Positions 1 through 8,336 of a DNA stretch of 34,030 nt are shown one piece after another; the first letter of the stretch is position 1; each line of letters opens with the position of its first letter. Source of the stretch: an uncultured Clostridia bacterium. GTDB taxonomy: Bacteria; Bacillota; Clostridia; Oscillospirales; Ruminococcaceae. The position numbers and the translations under genes were made by a program. The stretch spans positions 1 through 34,030 of the forward strand of contig CAMEKR010000007.1 in assembly GCA_945921515.1 (NCBI GenBank). The letters run 5' to 3'. The notes beneath the pieces are model-generated. The model was not told the origin of the DNA and searched no databases. It worked only from the letters and a program-made list of their open reading frames with translations.

Positions 1-3000
1 TTGTTTTAACTCTTCTTACAACCGGTATTGCGCCTCCGGCAATTAATGCTGTCGCAACGAAAACCGCTACTGAAGGTACGCTCGTATCAGGGTTAGACTT
101 ATCATCCTCATACTTGATAAATGCACATGAGATGCATTGATAATGGCCTCTTCCAGACTCATCTTCAACCCAGATGAACTCATGGTCGGAATAAAAATAT
201 CTGTTACCATCCTCATCCTCGTGCCAATGACCCTTATCATCATGAGTCCAGAATCCCTTGTACTTGATACTGCGTGACTCTGTCTTTTTGCAAGTATTGC
301 AGGTGCGCTGTTCTTCGCCATCTACGGTCTCGGTCGGTTCTTTAACGATATTCCATTCGCCCCAATCGTGACCAATAGCAGGAATAACCTCTTCATCCTT
401 TACAGTATCGCATACACTGCAATGTATCGACTTGCTTCCGTCGTTTTCGCAGTCCGGCTCTTTATCAATGGTGTAGTCATCTTCCCAAAGGTGTTCGTGG
501 TCTATGGTGCGGTATTCTTCAGCACCACAATACTTACAGATACGCTTTTCTTTTCCATCTTCTGTGCAAGTAGGATCTAAAACAGTTTCCCACTCACCCA
601 TTTCATGCTCTGTGGTAGGTATTGCTCTTGTATCTAAAAGTAAACCACACATAGTGCAATGTATAGACTCTGAGCCTTCGGTTGTACAAGTCGGCTCTGT
701 ATCGGTTTCCCATTCGCCTCTGATATGGTCTATAACAGGAATAACTCTTGAATCCTTTGTTGCACCGCACTTCGAACAATGAATAGACTCTGAACCTTCT
801 GTTGTACAAGTCGGCTCTTTGTCTACGGCGTAATGATCTTCCCATGTATGATTGTCGGGATCAAAATCGGTATCACGGTATTCTTCATAACCGCATACAC
901 TACAGCTTCTCTTTTCCTGTCCTTTATCGGAGCATCCTGCTGTCGAATATAATGTCCATTCGCCGTAGCTGTGACCGTTAGCGTCTATTTCGGTTGCATC
1001 CTTTTTAGCTGAACATCTTGAGCAATGTATCGACTTTGAACCCTTCTCGGTACAAGTAGGCTGTAAATCAACCGTGTAGTCGTTGTCCCAAGCATGACCC
1101 TTAGGATTTGTATCACGATAATCTACATTCTCACAAACAGAACAGATTCTCTTCTCCTGTCCGCCTTCGGTACAGGTAGCTGCTATTGATTCTGTCCAAG
1201 CGCCGTAGCTGTGACCGTTTGCGTCTATTTCGGTTACATCCTTTGTAGCTGAGCATCTTGAACAATGTATCGACTTTGAACCCTTCTCGGTACAAGTCGG
1301 CTGTAAATCAACTGTGTAGTCGTTGTCCCAAGCATGACCCTTAGGATTTGTATCACGATATTCTACATTCTTACAAACAGAACAGGTTCTCTTCTCCTGT
1401 CCGCCTTCGGTACAGGTAGCTGCTATTGATTCTGTCCAAGCGCCGTAGCTGTGACCGTTAGGCTCGCCGTCTTCAAATGTTTCTGCCATCTTGTCGGAAT
1501 GTGCTCCGCAGACGCATGAATAATAGTACTTTGCAGGATTTGTACAATCTGCCGCTTTTGCGAAAGTATCATTATTAACCGTTTCAATATTGAAAGTATG
1601 CGCCTCAATATCTACATGAGCGAAACAGTTTACGCACTTGGAGTAATGCTCTGTGTTGTTATCGTAATAATACTCACCGTCGCTGTCATGCACTACATTA
1701 TACTTTACAGTAAAGCGTGCAACATATTTATCGTTTGCAAAATCGGAATTATCGCTGTAAACAAGGAATGTTTCCTCATAAGTGCCTGCCGCAAGATTAT
1801 CCTTGGGAGCAATTATAAATGAACCGCTTTCGCCCGAAAGAATCTTTTCAATGCATCTGTCGGTTACTTCAAAGCCGTCAGCATTATTTTGATTTACGAT
1901 ATATGATATTGTAAATACAGAAGTATCTGTGCCGACCGTGCCTGTATTCTTGTCAAAGTCTGATTCTTTTACTACACGGCAATTTGTTACTGTTCCGTCA
2001 CCCGTAACCTTAATCTTGAGAGTTTTTGTCTGGATAGAAGAACCGGTATCATAATCATCGTTGAAGCTTACGGATGAAACCGCCGTGCCTTCATTATCGG
2101 TTACGGCAATATCAAAGTCACATGATTCGAGATTAGCAACTATCTTTATATTTTCCGTTACCGAAATAAGACCGATAGTGCCGTTTGAAGAATCGTAGGT
2201 GTATTTATCGGCAGAAATTGCCGTGCCGTTGCTGTCTGTGATCAATGCGTTATCGGCAAATCTCATAGTACCCATAGCAAGATTATTGAAAGTATAAGTC
2301 TCCGACTCGCTGTCATCAACAAAGCAGTCGCCGCTTAAAAGCTCGGCATAAGAACCGCAGTCAACATCTATATAGTAAGGAAGCTCATTCGGGCAAGATG
2401 CGCTGTCATCAATATTTGCGCCGTCACCAAGACGAATCACATCGAGAACGTTGTTCTCCAGTACCACCGCTGAACCGCTTACTCTCGATGTGTAAGTGTT
2501 TGTGCCGTCCGAAGACACCATCTTGTAGTTTGCTTCTACATTAAGGCACTTGTTTGTCTGATCTACAGACCAGCCCTCGCCGGGATTGGGAGTAATTCTG
2601 CGTACTATGCCGGTATTATTCTTGACTACCGCATCGGCAATCGAAGCAGTTATATTTCCGTTAGTATATATTGCACCGCCGTCTTTTACATCAAGAACGG
2701 TATCAAGCGTCAGGTCGCCGTAAGATGTGATTTCCGTGCCGTTATCTACCTTTGCGATACCGTCGCCCTTCAATGTAAGCTCAGAGCCTTCGGGAATCTC
2801 AACGGGAAGCAGGAAATAATCAGCTTTATCGTCAGTACCGTTTTCACTGTTACTAAGTGCGTTAAGCGTGCCGTTTACAGCATAAATGCCATGAAGCGCA
2901 CGGCCTGACTCGCCGGGAGTACCGCTGGATGTATTTGAGTTATAGTCATTTGCAGGACTGCCGCCCTTACCGCCACGGACATTCAGCGTACCGCCGTAAA

Positions 3001-3661
3001 GATATATCTCTGTAGTGTTGGTAAAAGCGTCTGCGCCGTTACCGCCGCTGCCGCCAACGCCATACGCATAGCTACCCGTTTCATAATCATAGTTATATCC
3101 TGCTTCGCCGCCGTTTCCGCCTTTTCCGCCGACTACAGTTACAATACCGCCGCTTACAATGAACTTACCGCAGTTCACTGCAACCAGACCATCTCTGCCG
3201 GTTCCACCGTTTACATTATCGGCTCCGCTCCAGACCATACCGTCATCTCCGGTATAACCGTCTGCACCGGTAACAGCGATTATGCCTGTTCCTGTTCCTG
3301 CTTCTGTTTCGGAGTATACGGTGACTTGCGCCGTACTGCCCTCGATACCGCCGTTAATAATGAAGTTAACGCCGTCTTTTACTATTATGTTGACATTTCC
3401 CATTACTTCGACCTTTTCGTCGATTGTTAAATCGGAATCCGCAACATACCATGTAGTTGTGCCGTCAGTGCCCCACTGAGTATCCGCAGAAGTAATCAGC
3501 GAATATTCGGTAACTGTTCCGCTGTCAACACTTCCGTCAGCCGATTTACCGTAGTAATTGACCGGAGTATCCGCATTGACTACAAGCGCAGTTACAGGAA
3601 CTAAAGCTAAAGCGAGAACTGCCGCCGAAATAATTCCGACAGTTTTCTTAAAATGTATCAT
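1..3661 (-). CDS. Large secreted/cell-surface protein (3' end outside window): signal peptide, Gly-rich region, tandem Cys/His (CxxC) repeats, C-terminal TM and basic tail
   Basis: ATG on the minus strand at 3661; reads MIHFKKTVGIISAAVLALALVPVTALVVNADTPVNYYGKSADGS... Frame consistent at positions 3661, 3160, 1081 and 4 (all n mod 3 = 1). Ends in window ...VPSVAVFVATALIAGGAIPVVRRVKT. Missing from ORF track because no stop lies in the window. Confidence 0.85.
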   Translation of the reverse strand, partial: MIHFKKTVGIISAAVLALALVPVTALVVNADTPVNYYGKSADGSVDSGTVTEYSLITSADTQWGTDGTTTWYVADSDLTIDEKVEVMGNVNIIVKDGVNFIINGGIEGSTAQVTVYSETEAGTGTGIIAVTGADGYTGDDGMVWSGADNVNGGTGRDGLVAVNCGKFIVSGGIVTVVGGKGGNGGEAGYNYDYETGSYAYGVGGSGGNGADAFTNTTEIYLYGGTLNVRGGKGGSPANDYNSNTSSGTPGESGRALHGIYAVNGTLNALSNSENGTDDKADYFLLPVEIPEGSELTLKGDGIAKVDNGTEITSYGDLTLDTVLDVKDGGAIYTNGNITASIADAVVKNNTGIVRRITPNPGEGWSVDQTNKCLNVEANYKMVSSDGTNTYTSRVSGSAVVLENNVLDVIRLGDGANIDDSASCPNELPYYIDVDCGSYAELLSGDCFVDDSESETYTFNNLAMGTMRFADNALITDSNGTAISADKYTYDSSNGTIGLISVTENIKIVANLESCDFDIAVTDNEGTAVSSVSFNDDYDTGSSIQTKTLKIKVTGDGTVTNCRVVKESDFDKNTGTVGTDTSVFTISYIVNQNNADGFEVTDRCIEKILSGESGSFIIAPKDNLAAGTYEETFLVYSDNSDFANDKYVARFTVKYNVVHDSDGEYYYDNNTEHYSKCVNCFAHVDIEAHTFNIETVNNDTFAKAADCTNPAKYYYSCVCGAHSDKMAETFEDGEPNGHSYGAWTESIAATCTEGGQEKRTCSVCKNVEYRDTNPKGHAWDNDYTVDLQPTCTEKGSKSIHCSRCSATKDVTEIDANGHSYGAWTESIAATCTEGGQEKRICSVCENVDYRDTNPKGHAWDNDYTVDLQPTCTEKGSKSIHCSRCSAKKDATEIDANGHSYGEWTLYSTAGCSDKGQEKRSCSVCGYEEYRDTDFDPDNHTWEDHYAVDKEPTCTTEGSESIHCSKCGATKDSRVIPVIDHIRGEWETDTEPTCTTEGSESIHCTMCGLLLDTRAIPTTEHEMGEWETVLDPTCTEDGKEKRICKYCGAEEYRTIDHEHLWEDDYTIDKEPDCENDGSKSIHCSVCDTVKDEEVIPAIGHDWGEWNIVKEPTETVDGEEQRTCNTCKKTESRSIKYKGFWTHDDKGHWHEDEDGNRYFYSDHEFIWVEDESGRGHYQCISCAFIKYEDDKSNPDTSVPSVAVFVATALIAGGAIPVVRRVKT
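961..1440 (-). repeat. Two tandem 240-bp repeat units (80 aa each) encoding CxxC/His modules; more divergent modules flank them
   Basis: 961-1200 and 1201-1440 align without gaps with about 10 mismatches counted by eye; unit protein like PTCTEKGSKSIHCSRCSAKKDATEIDANGHSYGEW. Confidence 0.9.
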
Positions 3662-3699
3662 TGCCACATCAGTCCTTCCTCTGTTTCCAAATTTTAAAT

Positions 3700-3728
3700 A
3701 TTGTAACACAACAAAAAGTTAAAGTCAA
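3700..3728 (-). promoter_or_regulatory. SigA-type promoter for the surface protein
   Basis: Minus strand TTGACT (3728-3723), 17-bp spacer, TACAAT (3705-3700). Confidence 0.7.
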
Positions 3729-3735
3729 TACTTTT

Positions 3736-3771
3736 GGCACGAATTGACATCAAAACGGCACGAAATGACAT
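3736..3771 (-). promoter_or_regulatory. Pair of 15-bp direct repeats just upstream of the -35, 21 bp apart
   Basis: Plus strand GGCACGAATTGACAT (3736-3750) and GGCACGAAATGACAT (3757-3771), one mismatch. Confidence 0.6.
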
Positions 3772-3800
3772 AAAGCATTAGTCAAAGGCTGTTTTTTTAA

Positions 3801-4640
3801 TTACTCTGTATCAATTATCACATTTTCTTTTTCCGTAAGCAGTATCTTTACATCCGGATTTGCTTTTCTGAGATTATCGTAAATATCGCTATTCTCTTTT
3901 AAATACGCATCCTCATTGGTAATTACCGCAGTACGGGGCCTGAATATGCTGAGAGCCTCTTCGCAGGCTGTGTGAACAGTTCCGTGATGAGGAGCTTTGT
4001 ATATGTCTATTTGTTCGTTTATGCTGTGGGCGATCCTGCAGCATACATGATTGGCTTTCGGGTGAGGCGAGGGATAATCCATAACATCCCCTCCGAGAAA
4101 AATGTTCTTTCCGTCCGCCTTGATAAATACGGCAAGGCTGTTCTGATTTTCGCTGAGAGCGATGCGGTGATAAGTTTCGGTACAGGACTTGTCCTCGTAT
4201 ATCTCTTTGATTGAGTTTTCGGAAGAAAACAGTTTCAGCTCATATCTGGTGAAAGGTATCACGGAAATATCTTCCGCAAAGACAAGCCTGCTTTTCTTTT
4301 GTACAGATTCGACCATCTCGCTAAATTTGTCCGTCTCGGATTGTCGGTATGTATCATCAGCTTCGGTTCCCCATGCAGTTGTGCAATCAAGACCGCTGTA
4401 GCGTTTCAGGTATACCGTATCCACCTGATAATCCGTAATCAGATTCGGGATATTGCCGTAATGATCCCTGTGGAAATGGGTAAGAAGTATGAAGGATATC
4501 CTTTTGACGCCAAGCTCGCATAGATAATCCCGTACCTGCTCATACTGCTCGTCAAAGCCGGTATCCACAACAGCTACTCCATCGCCGCTTTGAAGTATTA
4601 TGATATCGCTCCATTTTGTTTTCAGAAAGTGTAATTTCAT
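3801..4640 (-). CDS. MBL-fold (metallo-beta-lactamase) hydrolase, ComEC C-terminal-like
   Basis: 279 aa ORF; LLTHFHRDHYGN matches the HxHxDH metal-binding motif; later GGDVMD and KAPHHGT. Confidence 0.85.
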   Translation of the reverse strand: MKLHFLKTKWSDIIILQSGDGVAVVDTGFDEQYEQVRDYLCELGVKRISFILLTHFHRDHYGNIPNLITDYQVDTVYLKRYSGLDCTTAWGTEADDTYRQSETDKFSEMVESVQKKSRLVFAEDISVIPFTRYELKLFSSENSIKEIYEDKSCTETYHRIALSENQNSLAVFIKADGKNIFLGGDVMDYPSPHPKANHVCCRIAHSINEQIDIYKAPHHGTVHTACEEALSIFRPRTAVITNEDAYLKENSDIYDNLRKANPDVKILLTEKENVIIDTE

Positions 4641-4775
4641 ATGCTAAAAATCCTTTATTTTTTATCAGGTTAATTTCAGTATAGCATTGAGGTAAGGTTA
4701 TGTCAATCGTTAGCAGCTTTGTTTAACCGCTGAATTTAACTAAATTGATTTTTCTGTGAAAGAAAACATATGCTA

Positions 4776-4804
4776 TTTACAAACGGAAAACTAAGTGGTA
4801 TAAT
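4776..4804 (+). promoter_or_regulatory. SigA-type promoter for ATPase/2-oxoacid oxidoreductase operon
   Basis: TTTACA (4776-4781), 17-bp spacer, TATAAT (4799-4804). Confidence 0.7.
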
Positions 4805-4853
4805 AATAAACTAAAGTGTGTTATCATTACCTTTACGAAGAAAAGGACAAAAG

Positions 4854-5525
4854 ATGGAATACAAAAAAATCAATATAATCACCGGCCATTACGGCAGCGG
4901 TAAAACCAATATATCGGTAAATATGGCTCTCGAGCTTGCAGGGAGAGGCGAAAAAGTCACGGTAGTTGACCTTGATATAGTTAATCCTTATTTCAGAACT
5001 GCAGATTTTGAAGCGCTTTTCGGCGAACACAATATACAACTCACCGTACCGACTTACGCCAACTCAAACCTTGATATTCCTGCTCTCGGCTTTGATATGA
5101 ACGGCATTGCCGACCGTGAGGGATATATTATAATAGATGTCGGCGGCGATGACGAGGGTGCGAAGGCGCTCGGCAGATATCTTCCCGTATTCAAAAAATA
5201 TGACACGCAGATGCTGTATGTAATTAATAAGTGCAGATATCTGACAAAAGAGCCCGAAGAGGCACTTCAGCTGATGTATGATATTGAAAATGCTTCGGGA
5301 CTCAAATGCGACGGTATAATCAACAACACCAATCTCGGCAGCGAAACGGACAGTAATATCATTTCCGATTCGGCGGAATATGCAAAAGCTGTCTGCGAAG
5401 CCGCAAATCTGCCGCTTGTTGCCGTCACTTCACAAAAAGAGTATCTTGGTGATACCGACAATGCATTCCCTGTAAAGATATATGTAAAAAAGTTATGGGA
5501 ACAGTTCGGAGACGAACAGGCATAA
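4854..5525 (+). CDS. P-loop NTPase of the CobQ/MinD/ParA type
   Basis: MEYKKINIITGHYGSGKTNISVNMALELAGRGEKVTVVDLDIVNPYF: Walker A GHYGSGKT. ATG at 4854 preceded by AAAAGGA, preferred over track start 4818. Confidence 0.8.
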   Translation: MEYKKINIITGHYGSGKTNISVNMALELAGRGEKVTVVDLDIVNPYFRTADFEALFGEHNIQLTVPTYANSNLDIPALGFDMNGIADREGYIIIDVGGDDEGAKALGRYLPVFKKYDTQMLYVINKCRYLTKEPEEALQLMYDIENASGLKCDGIINNTNLGSETDSNIISDSAEYAKAVCEAANLPLVAVTSQKEYLGDTDNAFPVKIYVKKLWEQFGDEQA

Positions 5526-5589
5526 ACGCTTTTTCCTTACCTTAAGGTAAGCCGAATAAAGACATTCACGAAAGGAAAGGTCATTAAAT

Positions 5590-5808
5590 ATGGCAAAAAT
5601 GAAAGTGGATTTTGACCGCTGTAAAGGATGTGGACTATGCACTACCGCTTGTCCGAAAAAGATAGTTGCCTTACAGACGGAAAAGCTGAACAAAAAGGGC
5701 TATTACACCGCAGTATGTACTGACGATGACGCTTGCATCGCCTGTGCTCTGTGCGCTATGATGTGTCCCGATTGTGCTATCACTGTAGGAGGTGACGACA
5801 ATGGCTGA
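5590..5808 (+). CDS. korD: 4Fe-4S ferredoxin subunit of 2-oxoacid:ferredoxin oxidoreductase (delta)
   Basis: Two cluster motifs: CKGCGLCTTACP and CIACALCAMMCP; first gene of delta-alpha-beta-gamma order. Confidence 0.88.
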   Translation: MAKMKVDFDRCKGCGLCTTACPKKIVALQTEKLNKKGYYTAVCTDDDACIACALCAMMCPDCAITVGGDDNG

Positions 5809-6868
5809 GAAAACTCTTATGAAAGGTAACGAGGCGCTGGCTGAAGCCGCTATCAGAGCAGGCTGCAAGTGCTTTTTCGGATACCCTATCACACCTCAGA
5901 CAGAGATATCTGCATATCTGTCAAAGAGAATGCCCAAGGTAGGCGGCGTATTCTTACAGGCAGAGTCGGAAGTTGCGGCTATTAATATGGTATACGGATG
6001 TGCCGGCTCGGGCATCAGATGTATGACTTCTTCATCTTCTCCCGGAATTTCGCTGAAAACAGAAGGAATAAGCTACATTGCAGGCTCGGATCTTCCCTGT
6101 GTTATTATAAATGTACAAAGAGGCGGTCCCGGTCTTGGCGGCATTCAGCCTTCTCAGGCTGACTACTGGCAGGTGACTCACGCTCTTGGACACGGAGACT
6201 TCCATGCGATAGTATTTGCTCCCGCATCAGTTCAGGAGATGGTAGACACCGTTACTAAGGCATTTGACCTTGCCGATGAGTACAGAATGCCGGCAGTTAT
6301 CCTTGCTGACGGCCTGCTCGGTCAGATGATGGAGCCCGTAACCTTTGAGGATACAGAAATAAAGATGTCCGACGCTTCAAACAAGCCCTGGGCGGCTTGC
6401 GGTCACGGCAACAAGAGAAAGCACAACATAATAAACTCTCTTTATTTAAAACCCGACCAGCTTGAAGACAATGTAAGAGCCCGTTTTGAAAGATATGAAG
6501 AAATAAAGGCAAAGCATACCGAAGCAATTAGCGACTACTGCGAGGACGCAGATACAGTTGTTGTTGCATACGGCTCTACCGCAAGACTTGCAAAATCTGC
6601 CGTAGAAGCCGCAAGAAAAGAAGGTATCAAGGTTGGTATAGTAAGACCTGTTACTCTTTGGCCGTATCCTGCAAAGGAGATTGCAGAAGCCTGCAAGAAC
6701 GCAAAGAATGTTCTTTGCGTAGAAATGTCAATGGGTCAGATGGTAGACGATGTCAAGATAGCGATAAACTGCTCTAAACCCGTTGAATTCTACGGCAGAA
6801 CAGGCGGTATTATTCCTAAGCCTGCAGAAATACTTGCAAAAATCAGAGAAATGGGAGGTAAAAACTAA
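5801..6868 (+). CDS. vorB: 2-oxoacid:ferredoxin oxidoreductase alpha subunit (VorB/KorA type)
   Basis: Starts MAEKTLMKGNEALAEAAIRAGCKCFFGYPITPQTEI; GYPITPQTE motif. ATG 5801 preceded by GGAGG; track start 5792 is a GTG inside the RBS region. Confidence 0.88.
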   Translation: MAEKTLMKGNEALAEAAIRAGCKCFFGYPITPQTEISAYLSKRMPKVGGVFLQAESEVAAINMVYGCAGSGIRCMTSSSSPGISLKTEGISYIAGSDLPCVIINVQRGGPGLGGIQPSQADYWQVTHALGHGDFHAIVFAPASVQEMVDTVTKAFDLADEYRMPAVILADGLLGQMMEPVTFEDTEIKMSDASNKPWAACGHGNKRKHNIINSLYLKPDQLEDNVRARFERYEEIKAKHTEAISDYCEDADTVVVAYGSTARLAKSAVEAARKEGIKVGIVRPVTLWPYPAKEIAEACKNAKNVLCVEMSMGQMVDDVKIAINCSKPVEFYGRTGGIIPKPAEILAKIREMGGKN

Positions 6869-7608
6869 TGCCCGAATTTAAAAGACCTCATGCGCTGGCT
6901 GATGTGACCACCCACTACTGTCCCGGTTGTACTCACGGTATAGTACACAGACTGGTAGCCGAAGTAATAGACGAGATGGGTATCGAGGGTGACACGATAG
7001 GCGTTTGCCCCGTAGGCTGCTCGGTTATGGCTTATGATTATTTTGAATGCGATATGCTTGAGGCTTCACACGGCAGAGCGCCTGCTGTAGCTACCGGCAT
7101 AAAGAGAGCAAATCCCGACAAATTCGTATTTACATATCAGGGCGACGGCGACCTTGCCGCAATCGGAACAGCCGAGATAGTTCATGCCGCAACAAGAGGC
7201 GAGAACATAACGGTAATATTCATCAATAACACAACATACGGCATGACCGGCGGACAGATGGCTCCTACCACGCTCCCCGGACAGATAACTCAGACTACTC
7301 CTTACGGAAGAAATCCCGATGTTGAAGGCTTCCCTGTAAGAGTATGCGAGATGCTGTCAACACTTAGCGGCGTTGCGCTTGCTCAGCGTGTAACCGTTAT
7401 CGATCCCAAGAATATAAATATCGCAAAGAAAGCAATAAGAAAAGGCTTTGAGTTCCAGAAGAACAAGCAGGGATTCTCCATCATCGAGGTACTCTCTACC
7501 TGTCCTACCAACTGGGGCAAGACTCCGATAGAGGCTCTTGACAGAGTACGCACGGAAATGATCCCCTACTATCCTCTCGGTGTATTTAAGGAGGGAGCAA
7601 TAAGATGA
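6868..7608 (+). CDS. 2-oxoacid:ferredoxin oxidoreductase beta subunit (TPP-binding)
   Basis: HYCPGCTHGIVHRL, GDGDLAAIGTAE, NNTTYGMTGGQ; ATG overlaps upstream TAA by 1 bp. Confidence 0.9.
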   Translation: MPEFKRPHALADVTTHYCPGCTHGIVHRLVAEVIDEMGIEGDTIGVCPVGCSVMAYDYFECDMLEASHGRAPAVATGIKRANPDKFVFTYQGDGDLAAIGTAEIVHAATRGENITVIFINNTTYGMTGGQMAPTTLPGQITQTTPYGRNPDVEGFPVRVCEMLSTLSGVALAQRVTVIDPKNINIAKKAIRKGFEFQKNKQGFSIIEVLSTCPTNWGKTPIEALDRVRTEMIPYYPLGVFKEGAIR

Positions 7609-8135
7609 CGAATGAAATTCTTCTTGCAGGCTTCGGCGGACAGGGTATACTGTTCATGGGAAAGATGCTTGCTTACTTCGGACTTTACGAGAATAAGGAA
7701 GTATCCTGGCTCCCGTCATACGGTCCCGAGATGCGTGGCGGTACCTGTAACTGCTCGGTGTGCATAAGCGACGATCCTATAGGCTCTCCGCTGGTTGACG
7801 CTCCTAACACTCTGATAGTTATGAATACGCCCAGCTACGATAAATTCATCAATACTGTAGTGCCGGGCGGCACCGTACTTATCGACAGCTCGCTTGTCGA
7901 AGCAAAGACGGACAGAACGGATATCAACGTATATTATGTACCTGCCACAGCACTTGCAAATGAGAACGACATGAAGGGTATGGCAAACATTATCCTTCTC
8001 GGTAAGCTGCTCAAGGAAACAAATATTACCTCTATGGAAACTGTAAAAAAGGCTATGGAAAAGGTAATTCCTCCGAAAAAGGCACATCTTATCGAAGCAA
8101 ATATCAAGGCTATTGAGCTTGGTATGCAGCAGTAA
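7605..8135 (+). CDS. 2-oxoacid:ferredoxin oxidoreductase gamma subunit
   Basis: LLAGFGGQGILFMGKMLA...PSYGPEMRGGTCNC typical of the gamma domain; overlaps beta by 4 bp. Confidence 0.9.
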   Translation: MTNEILLAGFGGQGILFMGKMLAYFGLYENKEVSWLPSYGPEMRGGTCNCSVCISDDPIGSPLVDAPNTLIVMNTPSYDKFINTVVPGGTVLIDSSLVEAKTDRTDINVYYVPATALANENDMKGMANIILLGKLLKETNITSMETVKKAMEKVIPPKKAHLIEANIKAIELGMQQ

Positions 8136-8148
8136 TGACACGCAAAGG

Positions 8149-8175
8149 GCGGCTGTTTTCTGACAGCCGCTTTTT
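8149..8175 (+). terminator. Intrinsic terminator of 2-oxoacid oxidoreductase operon
   Basis: GCGGCTGT-TTTCTG-ACAGCCGC-TTTTT. Confidence 0.85.
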
Positions 8176-8245
8176 GCTTTCGTTGCTCAATAACCATAAT
8201 ATAGCGGTCATATCAAAAAAAACTGAAAAATGGAAAAAATAGATA

Positions 8246-8274
8246 TTTACAATCCGTTCAAGATATGATATAAT
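8246..8274 (+). promoter_or_regulatory. SigA-type promoter of nifJ
   Basis: TTTACA (8246-8251), 17-bp spacer, TATAAT (8269-8274). Confidence 0.75.
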
Positions 8275-8336
8275 ACTAAGTTGAAAGCTTGGGTCATTAA
8301 ACGAGGCCCTTTGCAAAAAAAAGGAGGACGATTCCC

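Noticed and set aside
961-1440. Regular repeats that might suggest CRISPR
   Set aside because: 240-bp units with no short repeat/spacer structure; they are in-frame coding repeats of the surface protein.
67-1608. Track ORFs at 67-321, 368-580, 504-782, 603-845 and 1423-1608
   Set aside because: All lie in alternative frames of the continuous minus-strand surface-protein ORF, whose frame checks out from 3661 to 4.
7716-8141. Antisense ORF over the gamma subunit (and similar antisense ORFs over nifJ, purF, purD)
   Set aside because: Codon-bias shadows of strong coding genes with no RBS or recognisable protein features.
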